A stretch of 52,427 nt of DNA from NCBI GenBank assembly GCA_944392965.1, contig CALXYM010000015.1:1-52427 (forward strand), given 5' to 3'. This DNA comes from an uncultured Spirochaetaceae bacterium. Its GTDB lineage: Bacteria > Spirochaetota > Spirochaetia > Sphaerochaetales > Sphaerochaetaceae. Under the pieces are notes generated by a model. The model was not told where the DNA came from and did not search any database. It worked only from the letters and a program-made list of their open reading frames with translations. Of this stretch, positions 16,939 through 25,748 are shown in pieces (the first letter of the stretch is position 1; the number at the start of each line of letters is the position of its first letter). Position numbers and translations under genes: made by a program.

Positions 16939-17251
16939 AAAATACATCACAGATTTGAATGAAGAAGCCCAAGAATTAAACAAAACTATAAAAACTACAA
17001 CAGCTAGTGTAAGAGAACTTTCAGAAGCTATTAAATCATTAAATAAACTTAAAGTAAGTTTCAATAAAGAAATTTTAGAATTTCAAGTTAGAAAGCTACG
17101 AATAGAAGCAGAAAAAGAAAAAAACATTAGTAATTGTATTTTTAAGTGCCTAATAGGTGTAGGTGTTTTAATTCTTGTAGGAATTGTTATTTTTAAAGGA
17201 TTAGCAATTTCTAATACTGCAACTTTAAATATTACATTACCAAATAAGTGA
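16931..17251 (+). CDS. Small coiled-coil protein with one membrane helix
   Basis: 106 residues from the ATG at 16931 (MCKKYITDLNEE), which overlaps the end of the previous gene. Residues about 5-65 are a Lys/Glu-rich coiled coil; about 70-92 are a single hydrophobic helix (CLIGVGVLILVGIVIF). The DNA is markedly AT-rich compared with the core operons. Overlap with the four-helix protein suggests the two form a membrane complex (inference). No family recognised. Confidence 0.7.
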   Translation: MCKKYITDLNEEAQELNKTIKTTTASVRELSEAIKSLNKLKVSFNKEILEFQVRKLRIEAEKEKNISNCIFKCLIGVGVLILVGIVIFKGLAISNTATLNITLPNK

Positions 17252-17258
17252 GGGGAGT

Positions 17259-19829
17259 ATGAGAAAACAAAAGAGACCGATTGCCATAATTTTATTAGCT
17301 CTGTTTGTTATGCTGTTTACATCATGCGCTCCAGAAGTAACAACATACACCGTTACCTTTATGAACGAAGGGAATGTTTATCATACTGCTACTGTTATCG
17401 CAGGACAGACTGTAGGGGAAATCACCGCTCCTCAAGCAGAGGAGGGAAAAGAGTTTTCATTCTGGTCAGCTGATGGAAATACTCAATTTAATTTCAGTTC
17501 TCCAATAAATTCAAATATTACGTTATATGCAGTTTGGGAGAATTTAACATACGAGATTACTTTTTATGTTAATGATGAAGTTTATGAATCTGTATCAGTG
17601 ATTTCTGAAGATCAGGTTACACAGCCAGATAACCCAGAACCTATAGAGGAAGGAAAAGTTTTCTGGTATTGGAGTTGCGAAGGTGAGGAATATGATTTTT
17701 CAACACCTGTAACAGCAGATTTAAGTTTATATGCTATGTTTGCAGATAGCACACATAATGTAACATTTGTGAATGGAAGTTGGACATCATCTCCTCAAAT
17801 TGTGGAACATGATACTCCTGTAGAAAAACCAGAAGATCCGACAAGTTCTGATGTAAAAATAAGGTTTTATCATTGGAGTTTAACTGAAAATGGAGAAGAG
17901 GCTTATGATTTCTCATCTCCTATTACATCTGACATTACTCTTTTCGCCGTATGGGGAGAAAATAGGCATAATGTGACTTTTGTAAATGGTGGATGGAACT
18001 CTATTGTATCAGTTCTGAATACTGAAACCGTTTCACCTATATCTGATCCAGAACCAATTGAAGAAGGGGATGTTTTCTCTCATTGGAGCAGTACGGAATA
18101 TGGAGAGGCATTTGATTTCGCAACACCAATAACAGAGGATATGACCCTATATGCCGTATGGAAACCTGTCGTAACTTATGTCAATGGAACAGAAATTACA
18201 AAAGTTACTTATGAATATGGGGCTACATTAACTCAACCTGAAAATCCAACAACCGTTCCAGAAGGGAAGAGAACCTTTTCACATTGGAGTGAGGAGGATG
18301 GTGGATTAACAGAATATGAATTTAATAGCGTTGTTTTAACAAAAGATAAGACCCTATATGCCGTATGGACGGATTACCAAGTACGAATTGTAAATTTAGA
18401 TGAAACCATAAGTGCATATGATGTGATTTCAGGAACTACAATTGCAAAACCAGAAACTCCCGATGGACAGGGAAGAGAGTTCTTATACTGGGGAACTACA
18501 AACTGGGGGAATGAATATGATTTCACAACTCCTGTAAATAGTGATATTACCCTTTATGCGGTTTACAACAATCATAAGGTTACTCTTATAAACGGTTCAA
18601 CAGAAACTATTTATCCCTGTTATGTTGGAGAAGCATTACAAAAGCCAGACGATCCAGAAGCTGTAGAAGATTGGCAAGGTGACTTTTTCTTTTGGAGTGA
18701 AGCAGATAGAAACCAAGGTGAAACGGAATTATTTGGCACTGTCATAGATAAAGATATTGTTTTATATGCCATCTGGATGCCAAAAGGAATTACTTATTCA
18801 ACTAACTATGAAAACAAACTTCAGATAACAGATTATGATAATAGCTATGAGGAAATCGTAATCCCTTATGGTGTTGAAGTAATTGGAAATAATGCGTTCT
18901 ACTATTGTGATAAATTAAAAATTATTTTCCTACCTGATAGTATAGCGAACATAGAAAATTCCGCTTTTAGAGATTGTAGTTCATTGGAAAACATAGATAT
19001 TCCAAAGGGTGTGACTAGTATTGGAAATAGTACTTTTTGGGGTTGTCGTGCATTGAAGAGCATAGATATCCCAGATGGTGTGACGAGTATAGGCAATTAT
19101 TCTTTTAGAGGCTGTAGTTCATTGATAAGCATAGATATCCCAGAGGGGGTAACGAGTATTGGAGATTCTGCTTTTGAGTCATGTTCTTCTTTAACAAGTA
19201 TAAAGATACCAGACGGGGTAACGACCATAGGGAGTTATGTTTTTTTCTGTTGTAATTCTTTAGAGAGTATAGATATTCCAGAAAGTGTGATGAGTATTGG
19301 GGATTATGCCTTTTATAACACAGGGTTACAAAATATAGAAATACCAGAGGGCGTGACAAGTATTGGGGCGTATGCTTTTTATTCTTGTTTTTCGTTGGAA
19401 AACATAAAAATACCAAATAGCGTTACGACTATAGGGAGTCATGCTTTTTCTGACTGTAGTTTATTGGAAAGCATAGATATCCCAGATGGAGTGACGACTA
19501 TAGGAGGTGATACTTTTTCTGGCTGTAGTTTATTGGAAAGCGTAAATATACCAGAAGGAGTAACAATTATTGCAAGCGGTATGTTTAGATACTGTAGAGC
19601 ATTGAATGATATACACATCCCAGAAGGTGTGACGAGTATAGGGTTTTCTGCTTTTTTCGGTTGTCGTTCATTAACAAGTATAGAAATTCCTGAAAGTGTG
19701 GAAAACATAGATAGCACTGCTTTCTCAGAGTGCCCTTCCCTCTCCACAATAACCATAGACAACACAGAAAATGCAATTTTGGGTTCTCCTTGGGGTGCTA
19801 CAAATGCTACTGTTATCTGGTCAAGATAA
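17259..19829 (+). CDS. Surface lipoprotein with B-repeats and BspA-type leucine-rich repeats
   Basis: 856 residues. A lipoprotein signal peptide ends in LFTSC with the lipidated Cys at 23. Residues ~28-505 hold seven Listeria-Bacteroides type repeats of about 65-70 residues, each ending like TLYAVW (the last few vary: TLYAVY, VLYAIW) and with a central FSHWS/FWYWS. From ~525 to the end are about 13 BspA-type 23-residue repeats of the form IPEGVTSIGDSAFESCSSL. Such proteins are anchored outside the cell and bind host or microbial surfaces. It follows the small coiled-coil gene by seven bases and is probably co-transcribed with it. Confidence 0.92.
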   Translation: MRKQKRPIAIILLALFVMLFTSCAPEVTTYTVTFMNEGNVYHTATVIAGQTVGEITAPQAEEGKEFSFWSADGNTQFNFSSPINSNITLYAVWENLTYEITFYVNDEVYESVSVISEDQVTQPDNPEPIEEGKVFWYWSCEGEEYDFSTPVTADLSLYAMFADSTHNVTFVNGSWTSSPQIVEHDTPVEKPEDPTSSDVKIRFYHWSLTENGEEAYDFSSPITSDITLFAVWGENRHNVTFVNGGWNSIVSVLNTETVSPISDPEPIEEGDVFSHWSSTEYGEAFDFATPITEDMTLYAVWKPVVTYVNGTEITKVTYEYGATLTQPENPTTVPEGKRTFSHWSEEDGGLTEYEFNSVVLTKDKTLYAVWTDYQVRIVNLDETISAYDVISGTTIAKPETPDGQGREFLYWGTTNWGNEYDFTTPVNSDITLYAVYNNHKVTLINGSTETIYPCYVGEALQKPDDPEAVEDWQGDFFFWSEADRNQGETELFGTVIDKDIVLYAIWMPKGITYSTNYENKLQITDYDNSYEEIVIPYGVEVIGNNAFYYCDKLKIIFLPDSIANIENSAFRDCSSLENIDIPKGVTSIGNSTFWGCRALKSIDIPDGVTSIGNYSFRGCSSLISIDIPEGVTSIGDSAFESCSSLTSIKIPDGVTTIGSYVFFCCNSLESIDIPESVMSIGDYAFYNTGLQNIEIPEGVTSIGAYAFYSCFSLENIKIPNSVTTIGSHAFSDCSLLESIDIPDGVTTIGGDTFSGCSLLESVNIPEGVTIIASGMFRYCRALNDIHIPEGVTSIGFSAFFGCRSLTSIEIPESVENIDSTAFSECPSLSTITIDNTENAILGSPWGATNATVIWSR

Positions 19830-19836
19830 AGTCTTT

Positions 19837-19855
19837 AAAATCCATTATGGATTTT
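19837..19855. terminator. Hairpin between convergent lipoprotein and helicase genes
   Basis: AAAATCC and GGATTTT pair around ATTAT. It overlaps the last codons of the leftward helicase gene and lies just after the lipoprotein stop. The stem is AT-rich and therefore weak. Confidence 0.45.
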
Positions 19856-21935
19856 GAAATAGTGCCCTTAGAAGGAACTTGTATCTTTTAAGTCTTATGT
19901 AAGGTACTGTTCCTTCTTCTTTTGTCTCTTTTGTGGAGTGAAATGCACCGTAGATGAGGGAATCTTTATCTGTCGTGATGGGGAAAGGATAAGTTGTCAT
20001 GCAGGCTTTTTCTATATTTTTTAGCTTGAATTTACCCTCTGCGATGGAGAATGTTACTTTTCTTCTGTGCCTCTCCACGTTTTTTTTCAGGGTCGGATTT
20101 AAAGATGTTTTAGAGAACTCCTTGGAGGGGTAGATCGTTATCTCATCATCTTTCTCCCAGAATTCTTTTCTCATCTTCCATGATGTCTGGGAGGATGATG
20201 TCATTTTCGCCTTATCTCCCATCTTTCCGAACAGTCCTATCTCTGTGTATTCACTCAGGTTCTCGTTTATCAGATTTACTAAGAGTTTCAGATTTCTTTT
20301 TCTTTTCTTCTCTTCCTGTTTTAAATAGTTGATAAGTATTGAGAGTGTCGTATCCTTTCCTGTTTTCTCTTCAAGGAATGAATAATCTGATATCAAGATG
20401 AATTTCACCCTTGCTCTCGATATCGCAACATTCAGAAGCCTGTCACTTTCTCCATTTCTGTTCTTCTCGTCCGTAAGAGTAAGAAGGCGGGAGAGTGTTT
20501 CAAGCGGGTATGCATCAGGGATGTCGAATATCATTATATTCACTTCCTTTCCCTGGAATGAGTGCACGGTGTCTATTACCGTGTTCTCCATCTCTTCTTT
20601 CGAAAAGAGATCCTTTGCAAACAGGGAGAGAAGCCTGCTCTCTGCCTTATACGGTGTAGAGATTCCTATCGTGATATCGTTTCCTATGAATTTCCTGTAA
20701 AGAAGGGCGGTCATTATGGAAAAGTATGCGGAGACGAAATTCAGATAGCTCTTTTCATACCTTGTAAAATATGAACGATATGGTGATATATCCAGTAGGT
20801 TCATCCCGGAGGAAAATATCCTGTCCATTGCGCTTTTCCTGATCTTCTCCTCTCCCTTCTTACCTTTTCTAAGTCTGCCCGAGTAGAATGTGGAACTGAC
20901 GAATGATGATATTTCACTATTCATCCTGTACTCAGTATCGAGCATACGGCATACGTTCCCGTCATTTATGTTCTCCTCCTTAGAAAGACCTAGTATGTCG
21001 TATATCATCTCCGTATTGCTGTTCTCATTCTCGACGGGTGAGAGCTGTTTATGGTCTCCGTATATGTAGAATCCTTTCTGAGGGATGAGGGAAAGCGCAT
21101 AGAAATGCCTGGATCTGACGACGCCGGCCTCATCTAAAAGGATGTAATCGAAAAAAGGGCAGTCATTCCTGAATAAATGAGGATACTCGATTAAAGCTTT
21201 TGCCACAGTCAAGAAGATGATCTGTCCATCTCTTATTGCATCAAGAGTTTTTTCTATTGCCGTCCTTTTTACGATTCCTCCATCTCCGATTCTTATGATC
21301 TCCAGCTTTGCAGCTTTCATTTTCATATAAAGATCGTTTACGCTGAGATTGTTATTTGCGAGTATTAATATCTTCTCTCCTTTTTTCGATAATCTCTTTG
21401 CCGTGTTGATTATCTCTCTTGTTTTTCCGCTTCCAGGTGGCCCCCATATGAATTTTATCTCACTCTCCCTTCCTTGAATCCTTTCCAGTCTTTTTTTAAA
21501 CGGTATTGTATTTTTATCGATGGTGAGCGCAAAAAGATCCCATGCTGCACTGTCTTTTCTCAGATCCTGATTCTCAATGGTTTTCAAGATATCCAGTTCA
21601 AAAGAATCCGTCAGTGGATATAATGTGATTTTTCCTTCTCTGAGGAACCTCTCCCGCTTTGCCCAGAAAACATTTCCCCTTATCGCATAGCTATTTCCAT
21701 TTTTTCTTATCTCCACCTTATAACGTTTGTCATCATGGTAGAGGATGTATTCATATCCTTTCTCAAGGATACCACCATAATGGTATGAATCCTCTTTAGT
21801 TAGAATGAGTGTATCTCCTGAGAGAAAATAAGGGTTCACGGATATTTTGAGGGTCGAGAACAGCTCTTTTCTCAGACTGTTTTTATAATTTATGAATTCA
21901 TCTTCAATCCGTGAGCAGAGCTCCCAGTATTCCAT
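19845..21935 (-). CDS. SF1B (Upf1/Dna2-like) helicase
   Basis: 696 residues. Seen: Walker A GPPGSGKT at 165-172; the Walker B variant LLDEAG at 267-271, where the last residue is Gly; motif III YGDHKQLSPV near 292-301; TEYRMN near 335; motif V VDTVHSFQGKEVNIMIFD; and motif VI LNVAISRARVKFILISD. This is the layout of UPF1/Dna2-like helicases that unwind DNA or RNA 5' to 3'. The N-terminal 150 residues and the final ~140 are of unrecognised type; no nuclease motif is obvious. Single-gene unit; its role could be repair, RNA handling or defence. Confidence 0.9.
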   Translation of the reverse strand: MEYWELCSRIEDEFINYKNSLRKELFSTLKISVNPYFLSGDTLILTKEDSYHYGGILEKGYEYILYHDDKRYKVEIRKNGNSYAIRGNVFWAKRERFLREGKITLYPLTDSFELDILKTIENQDLRKDSAAWDLFALTIDKNTIPFKKRLERIQGRESEIKFIWGPPGSGKTREIINTAKRLSKKGEKILILANNNLSVNDLYMKMKAAKLEIIRIGDGGIVKRTAIEKTLDAIRDGQIIFLTVAKALIEYPHLFRNDCPFFDYILLDEAGVVRSRHFYALSLIPQKGFYIYGDHKQLSPVENENSNTEMIYDILGLSKEENINDGNVCRMLDTEYRMNSEISSFVSSTFYSGRLRKGKKGEEKIRKSAMDRIFSSGMNLLDISPYRSYFTRYEKSYLNFVSAYFSIMTALLYRKFIGNDITIGISTPYKAESRLLSLFAKDLFSKEEMENTVIDTVHSFQGKEVNIMIFDIPDAYPLETLSRLLTLTDEKNRNGESDRLLNVAISRARVKFILISDYSFLEEKTGKDTTLSILINYLKQEEKKRKRNLKLLVNLINENLSEYTEIGLFGKMGDKAKMTSSSQTSWKMRKEFWEKDDEITIYPSKEFSKTSLNPTLKKNVERHRRKVTFSIAEGKFKLKNIEKACMTTYPFPITTDKDSLIYGAFHSTKETKEEGTVPYIRLKRYKFLLRALFQNP

Positions 21936-22120
21936 GTATCCACTCCCTTTGTAGTATATTTCCTCAATTATATGTTATGCAGGAGGAAGAAAAAAGTCGT
22001 GGTCTTGATACCTTTAGAAACTACAGGACGAGGAGCTTTTTATCCTTGTATTATATTTCATTCTGATTTCGGTATTATATATAAGCCTGTATCTGGATTG
22101 GATACAGGCTTTTCAACTGT
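21936..22120. other. Intergenic region with a strong hairpin
   Basis: AAGCCTGTATC (22083-22093) and GATACAGGCTT (22101-22111) are a perfect 11-bp stem with a seven-base loop. It lies about 10 bases past the stop codon of the glutamate synthase operon and probably ends it, although on that strand the tail is only TATATATAAT. The remaining stretch upstream of the helicase gene shows no clear promoter. Confidence 0.6.
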
Positions 22121-22858
22121 TCAGCTGACTGCGGCATATAACTCCTTATAGCTATTTTTAGGATTCGGTTCGATTACTATGAATGTGCCGTCCATGCATT
22201 TCTTATAATCTTCTCTGAACTCTTTTGAAAACTCCTCTATATAAGGGGCGATGACGCTCTTCTTCTCTTCATCATCAATTTTTCGCATTAGAAGTTTTTC
22301 CGAGAGACCCACGGGTTTTTCATCTGTCCGCAGATAAATGCGTCCTGAGTACATTCCATTGCCACAGAAAAATCCTGTGATAGGCTCTTTTTCTCTGTTA
22401 AGACCGAGAACGATTATCGTACCGCCTGCAAGATACTCTCCCAAGAAGGAGCCTGCGGTTCCTCCGATGACTATCACGGGCTGGATATCCCCATAGGCTT
22501 TCATATGCACCCCCGCACGGTAGCCGGCGTTGCCGTGGATGAATATCTTTCCTCCCCTCATCGCATAGCCAAGGGCATCTCCGGCAGAGCCGTCTATGTA
22601 CATCTTCCCGTTGTTCATCGTGTCTGCAACTGCATCCTGGGCATTCCCTTTTACCCTTATCGTTCCTCCATCAAGGTAAGCTCCAAGCGCGTTTCCAGGT
22701 GTGCCCGTAAGGGTAAGATTCACATTCTTCATACCGCATCCGATGTATCTCTGGCCCATGCAGCTTTTTAATGTAAGAGGTTCTCCATCAGCCTCTCTTA
22801 TCAGGGCGGCGATATCCTCCTGCCTCATGTTCTTCACGTCTACTTCTAGCATTCTCAT
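22121..22858 (-). CDS. Glutamate synthase, GXGXG (GltB C-terminal) subunit
   Basis: 245 residues from the ATG at 22858, which overlaps the upstream stop by four bases (ATGA); a longer in-frame extension to 22999 lies inside the neighbour and is rejected. It is a right-handed beta-helix of repeated G-x-x-x-G units: TGTPGNALGAYLDGG, VKGNAQDAVADTMNNG, IDGSAGDALGYAMRGG, IHGNAGYRAGVHM, GGTAGSFLGEYLAGG. This matches the structural third domain of GltB encoded as a separate protein. It packs against the synthase domain and helps line the ammonia tunnel. Confidence 0.92.
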   Translation of the reverse strand: MRMLEVDVKNMRQEDIAALIREADGEPLTLKSCMGQRYIGCGMKNVNLTLTGTPGNALGAYLDGGTIRVKGNAQDAVADTMNNGKMYIDGSAGDALGYAMRGGKIFIHGNAGYRAGVHMKAYGDIQPVIVIGGTAGSFLGEYLAGGTIIVLGLNREKEPITGFFCGNGMYSGRIYLRTDEKPVGLSEKLLMRKIDDEEKKSVIAPYIEEFSKEFREDYKKCMDGTFIVIEPNPKNSYKELYAAVS

Positions 22859-24363
22859 TCTCCCGCATACCTTATTCCGAGAACCTGTAATTCCTTCTCG
22901 TTCAGATCGACACCACGGAGGGCAAGGCGGTTTCCTCTCAATGCCTCGATTGAGTTTATGCCCATGCCTCCCATGATCTCCTGTATCTCCCGTGTCCATG
23001 CGTGTACGAGGTTCACAAGGCGCTCTGCTCCCTTCTCTGGATCAAGACGCTTCGTAAGCTCCTCTTCCTGCGTCGCTATGCCCCACGAGCATTTTCCCGT
23101 ATGACAGCTTGCGCAGAGGTGGCATCCTAGCGCTATTAGAGCCGCCGTACCTATTGAGACGGCGTCCGCACCGAGTGCGATCGCTTTTGCCACATCCGCG
23201 GAGTTATGTATTCCCCCGCTTGCGATTATTGAGACACGGTCCCTTATATGCTCTTCCCTGAGTCTCTGATCGACAGAAGCGAGAGCGACTTCTATTGGGA
23301 TGCCGACGTTATCCCTTATACGCACGGGGCTTGCGCCTGTTCCTCCTCTGAAGCCGTCGATCGAGATGATGTCAGCTCCGCTTCTTGCTATTCCACTTGC
23401 AATCGGTGCTATGTTATGTACTGCTGCGACTTTTACTATCACGGGTTTAAGGTAGCCTGTTGCCTCCTTTATGGAGGATACGAGCTGTCTGAGATCCTCT
23501 ATTGAGTATATGTCGTGATGAGGAGCTGGACTGATGGCATCCATTCCTGATGGAACCATTCTTGTACGCGATACGTCCCCGATGATCTTGGCTCCAGTAA
23601 GGTGCCCTCCAATTCCAGGCTTTGCACCCTGTCCGATCTTTATCTCAACCGCAGCTCCTGCAGAAAGATATCTGCTATGCACGCCGAATCTTCCGGATGC
23701 GACCTGCACGATCGTGTTATCCCCATACTTATAGAGATCCTCATGCAGTCCTCCTTCTCCCGTGTTCCAGTATGTTCCAAGTTCCTTTGCCGCCATCGCA
23801 AGCGCCTTATGTACATTCAGGCTTATCGCACCATAGCTCATTGCTGAAAAGAGAATAGGGGTATCGAGTTCAAGGTGTGGAGGCAGGTTGTCTTTTATTC
23901 TTCCTCTCTCATCCCTCTCAATTCTCTCTGGCCTGCTTCCTATGAATACCTTCGTCTCCATGGGTTCTCTCAGCGGATCTATCGAGGGGTTTGTCACTTG
24001 ACTTGCATTAAGAAGGATCCTGTCAAAATAACGGGGTATGGATTTCACGGGGCTTCCCATGCTCGATAGAAGTACGCCACCGCTTTCGCTCTGGCGGTAT
24101 ATCTCCTTTAAGCTGTCACAGCTCCACTCGGCATTTGGACGGAACGTGTTCTTATTCAGTACGATAGAAAGTGCTCCCGTTGGGCAGTAGGAGACACAGC
24201 GCTGGCAGTCTACGCATTTCGTGCTGTCCGCTTTGAGCGTTTTCTTCTCTTCATCATAGCTGTGTACACCATAGGAGCATTCACGTACGCATATGCGACA
24301 GGAGACGCACGCTTCATTATCCCGTATTACTTTGAATCTTGAAGGAATCAGGTTGCATCTCAT
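22855..24363 (-). CDS. Glutamate synthase, ferredoxin-FMN synthase subunit
   Basis: 502 residues. The N-terminus has two 4Fe-4S ferredoxin motifs (Cys19, 22, 25, 29 and Cys50, 53, 56, 60). The FMN-binding TIM barrel follows: LFSAMSYGAISLNVHKALA, NTGEGGLHEDL, QGAKPGIGGHL, DGFRGGTGASPV and SGGIHNSADVAKAIALGADAV. A third cysteine cluster, CHLCASCHTGKC, matches the 3Fe-4S site of glutamate synthases. It makes glutamate from 2-oxoglutarate and tunnelled ammonia. No NADPH-binding GltD is encoded nearby, so electrons may come from ferredoxin. Confidence 0.94.
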   Translation of the reverse strand: MRCNLIPSRFKVIRDNEACVSCRICVRECSYGVHSYDEEKKTLKADSTKCVDCQRCVSYCPTGALSIVLNKNTFRPNAEWSCDSLKEIYRQSESGGVLLSSMGSPVKSIPRYFDRILLNASQVTNPSIDPLREPMETKVFIGSRPERIERDERGRIKDNLPPHLELDTPILFSAMSYGAISLNVHKALAMAAKELGTYWNTGEGGLHEDLYKYGDNTIVQVASGRFGVHSRYLSAGAAVEIKIGQGAKPGIGGHLTGAKIIGDVSRTRMVPSGMDAISPAPHHDIYSIEDLRQLVSSIKEATGYLKPVIVKVAAVHNIAPIASGIARSGADIISIDGFRGGTGASPVRIRDNVGIPIEVALASVDQRLREEHIRDRVSIIASGGIHNSADVAKAIALGADAVSIGTAALIALGCHLCASCHTGKCSWGIATQEEELTKRLDPEKGAERLVNLVHAWTREIQEIMGGMGINSIEALRGNRLALRGVDLNEKELQVLGIRYAGE

Positions 24364-25454
24364 CTTCTCACCTCCTTATCCAGCGTCACGATCACAGGCT
24401 CTCCACCCCGGGGAGCCCATATCCTGTCAAGTTCTGGTTCTATTACCCTTATCGCGGCCTCCTCTGATGCAAAATACACCTTTCTTCCTTTCTCTGCTGC
24501 GACAAGGCTTCTGAGCTTTAGTCTGTCATTGAGAGCCATCATGCCTCCATTGAATCCGACGAGGATTGAGAAAGGCCCTGTTATGAGGAAGGAAGGAAAC
24601 ATCTTTCTCAGGTACGAGAGCCTCTCTTTCTCGTCATCATCCTTCAGTTCTATCGTGCTCCAGAAAGGGGAGGCGATAACATTAGCACACTCTTTCAAAC
24701 TTAAATGCTGTTTTCTTTTCAGATAGTCTAGTATGTATGTTATTACCTCTGTATCCGTAAGGAGATTGCATGAGTAACCGTACATCTCCACGGCCCTCCT
24801 GTTGGCATCGTATGATGATATCTCCCCGTTATGCACTACCGATAGGTCAAGCAGTGCGAAAGGGTGTGCACCTCCCCACCATCCCGGGGTGTTCGTCGGA
24901 TATCTTCCGTGTGCAGTCCACGCATAACCGTCATATTCCTCAAGGCGGTAAAAGTCCGCAACATCCTCAGGATAGCCCACGGCCTTGAACACTCCCATGT
25001 CTTTTCCACAGGAGAACACGAAACTGCCACCGATCGTGTTGTTTATCCTTATCATGCACCGTGCCGTGTATTCATCCTCATCAAGATGGCTGTCTGAAAG
25101 ACGATGGGGCAGAGGTGTGACGAAATACCTCCAGATCAGTGGAGCATCCTTTATTCTTGGATTCGGGCGTGTCGGAATTTTTGAGAGGTTTATGATGTCA
25201 AAGTGTCTGTCAAGAAACCTCTCCGTCTCCTCCCTTGACTGTAGATTGTCGTAAAACACATGGATGGCATAGTGATCCTTATACTGGGGATAGATCCCGT
25301 AACCTGCGAATCCACCTCCAAGTCCGTTCGAGCGCTCATGCATCACGGAAATGGATTTTGCTATCACAGATCCGTTTACAAGGCTTCTGTCCCTGCTGAA
25401 TATCCCGCTTATGGCACACCCTGAGGGTATTCTCACTTCTCCTTCTCGTGGCAT
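24360..25454 (-). CDS. Glutamate synthase, class II glutamine amidotransferase subunit
   Basis: 364 residues from ATG 25454, which has GGGAGG upstream; the in-frame TTG at 25478 lies in the terminator T tract and is rejected. It hydrolyses glutamine to feed ammonia to the synthase subunit. The catalytic Cys is in IPSGCAISGIF, a little inside the N-terminus, so either processing exposes it or the family acts differently. HERSNGLGGGFAGYGIYP, AWTAHGRYPTNTPGWWGGAHPF and VVHNGEISSYDANR are the glutamine-binding and oxyanion motifs. It is the first gene of the three-piece synthase operon. Confidence 0.92.
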   Translation of the reverse strand: MPREGEVRIPSGCAISGIFSRDRSLVNGSVIAKSISVMHERSNGLGGGFAGYGIYPQYKDHYAIHVFYDNLQSREETERFLDRHFDIINLSKIPTRPNPRIKDAPLIWRYFVTPLPHRLSDSHLDEDEYTARCMIRINNTIGGSFVFSCGKDMGVFKAVGYPEDVADFYRLEEYDGYAWTAHGRYPTNTPGWWGGAHPFALLDLSVVHNGEISSYDANRRAVEMYGYSCNLLTDTEVITYILDYLKRKQHLSLKECANVIASPFWSTIELKDDDEKERLSYLRKMFPSFLITGPFSILVGFNGGMMALNDRLKLRSLVAAEKGRKVYFASEEAAIRVIEPELDRIWAPRGGEPVIVTLDKEVRR

Positions 25455-25476
25455 AAACTCATCCCTCCCCTCATAC

Positions 25477-25532
25477 AAAAAAATTAAGGCGTACTCAGAA
25501 TACTCCCGTATTCCAAGAACGCCTTTGTCCTT
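25477..25532 (-). promoter_or_regulatory. ANTAR-type antiterminator hairpin and terminator in the glutamate synthase leader
   Basis: Reading leftward, AAGGAC (25532-25527), hexaloop AAAGGC (25526-25521) and GTTCTT (25520-25515) form a 6-bp hairpin with A at loop position 1 and G at 4, the ANTAR consensus. It overlaps the 5' arm of an intrinsic terminator: AAGGCGT (25525-25519) pairs with ACGCCTT (25492-25486), GGAATAC with GTATTCT, then seven T (25483-25477). The two folds exclude each other. The gene starts only 23 bases beyond, so the terminator is an attenuator. Confidence 0.75.
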
Positions 25533-25545
25533 AACTTAGACTAGG

Positions 25546-25574
25546 ATTACAAAATAAAAAGGGAAAACTGTCAA
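25546..25574 (-). promoter_or_regulatory. Promoter of the glutamate synthase operon
   Basis: On the minus strand TTGACA (25574-25569), 17 bases and TGTAAT (25551-25546). The predicted start near 25540 is only about eight bases before the hexaloop hairpin, leaving no room for a second upstream hairpin. Confidence 0.75.
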
Positions 25575-25703
25575 TAGTCTGTCATTCTATTACGGTTTTT
25601 TTATTATTGTTGTTGTAATTTGTTGCATCAGTATATCTTAGTCCCTGAAAAACTGAGAAAAATAAAATTTTTGAAAAAAGATTCTTTTTGTTCATTTTTT
25701 GTA

Positions 25704-25732
25704 TTGACGAATTTATTCTAACCTTGCATAAT
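25704..25732 (+). promoter_or_regulatory. Promoter of the glutamine synthetase operon
   Basis: TTGACG (25704-25709), 17 bases, CATAAT (25727-25732). The predicted transcript starts near 25738-25740, about ten bases before the hexaloop hairpin. Confidence 0.75.
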
Positions 25733-25748
25733 CCCTTGCATAGAAAAA

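Noticed and set aside
18900-19760. Regular ~69-base repeats resembling a CRISPR-like array
   Set aside because: The period is in frame and encodes 23-residue leucine-rich repeats of the lipoprotein; there are no unique spacers between constant repeats.
22859-22999. 47-residue N-terminal extension of the GXGXG subunit
   Set aside because: It lies inside the upstream gene and lacks family similarity; the ATGA overlap at 22858 fits the operon.
25455-25478. TTG start giving eight extra residues on the amidotransferase
   Set aside because: The codon lies in the T tract of the leader terminator and has no ribosome binding site; ATG 25454 has GGGAGG at proper distance.
25721-25743. TGCA...TGCA hairpin as the first (P1) ANTAR hairpin of glnA
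   Set aside because: It overlaps the -10 CATAAT, so it would not be in the transcript, and its loop is eight bases without the A1/G4 pattern.
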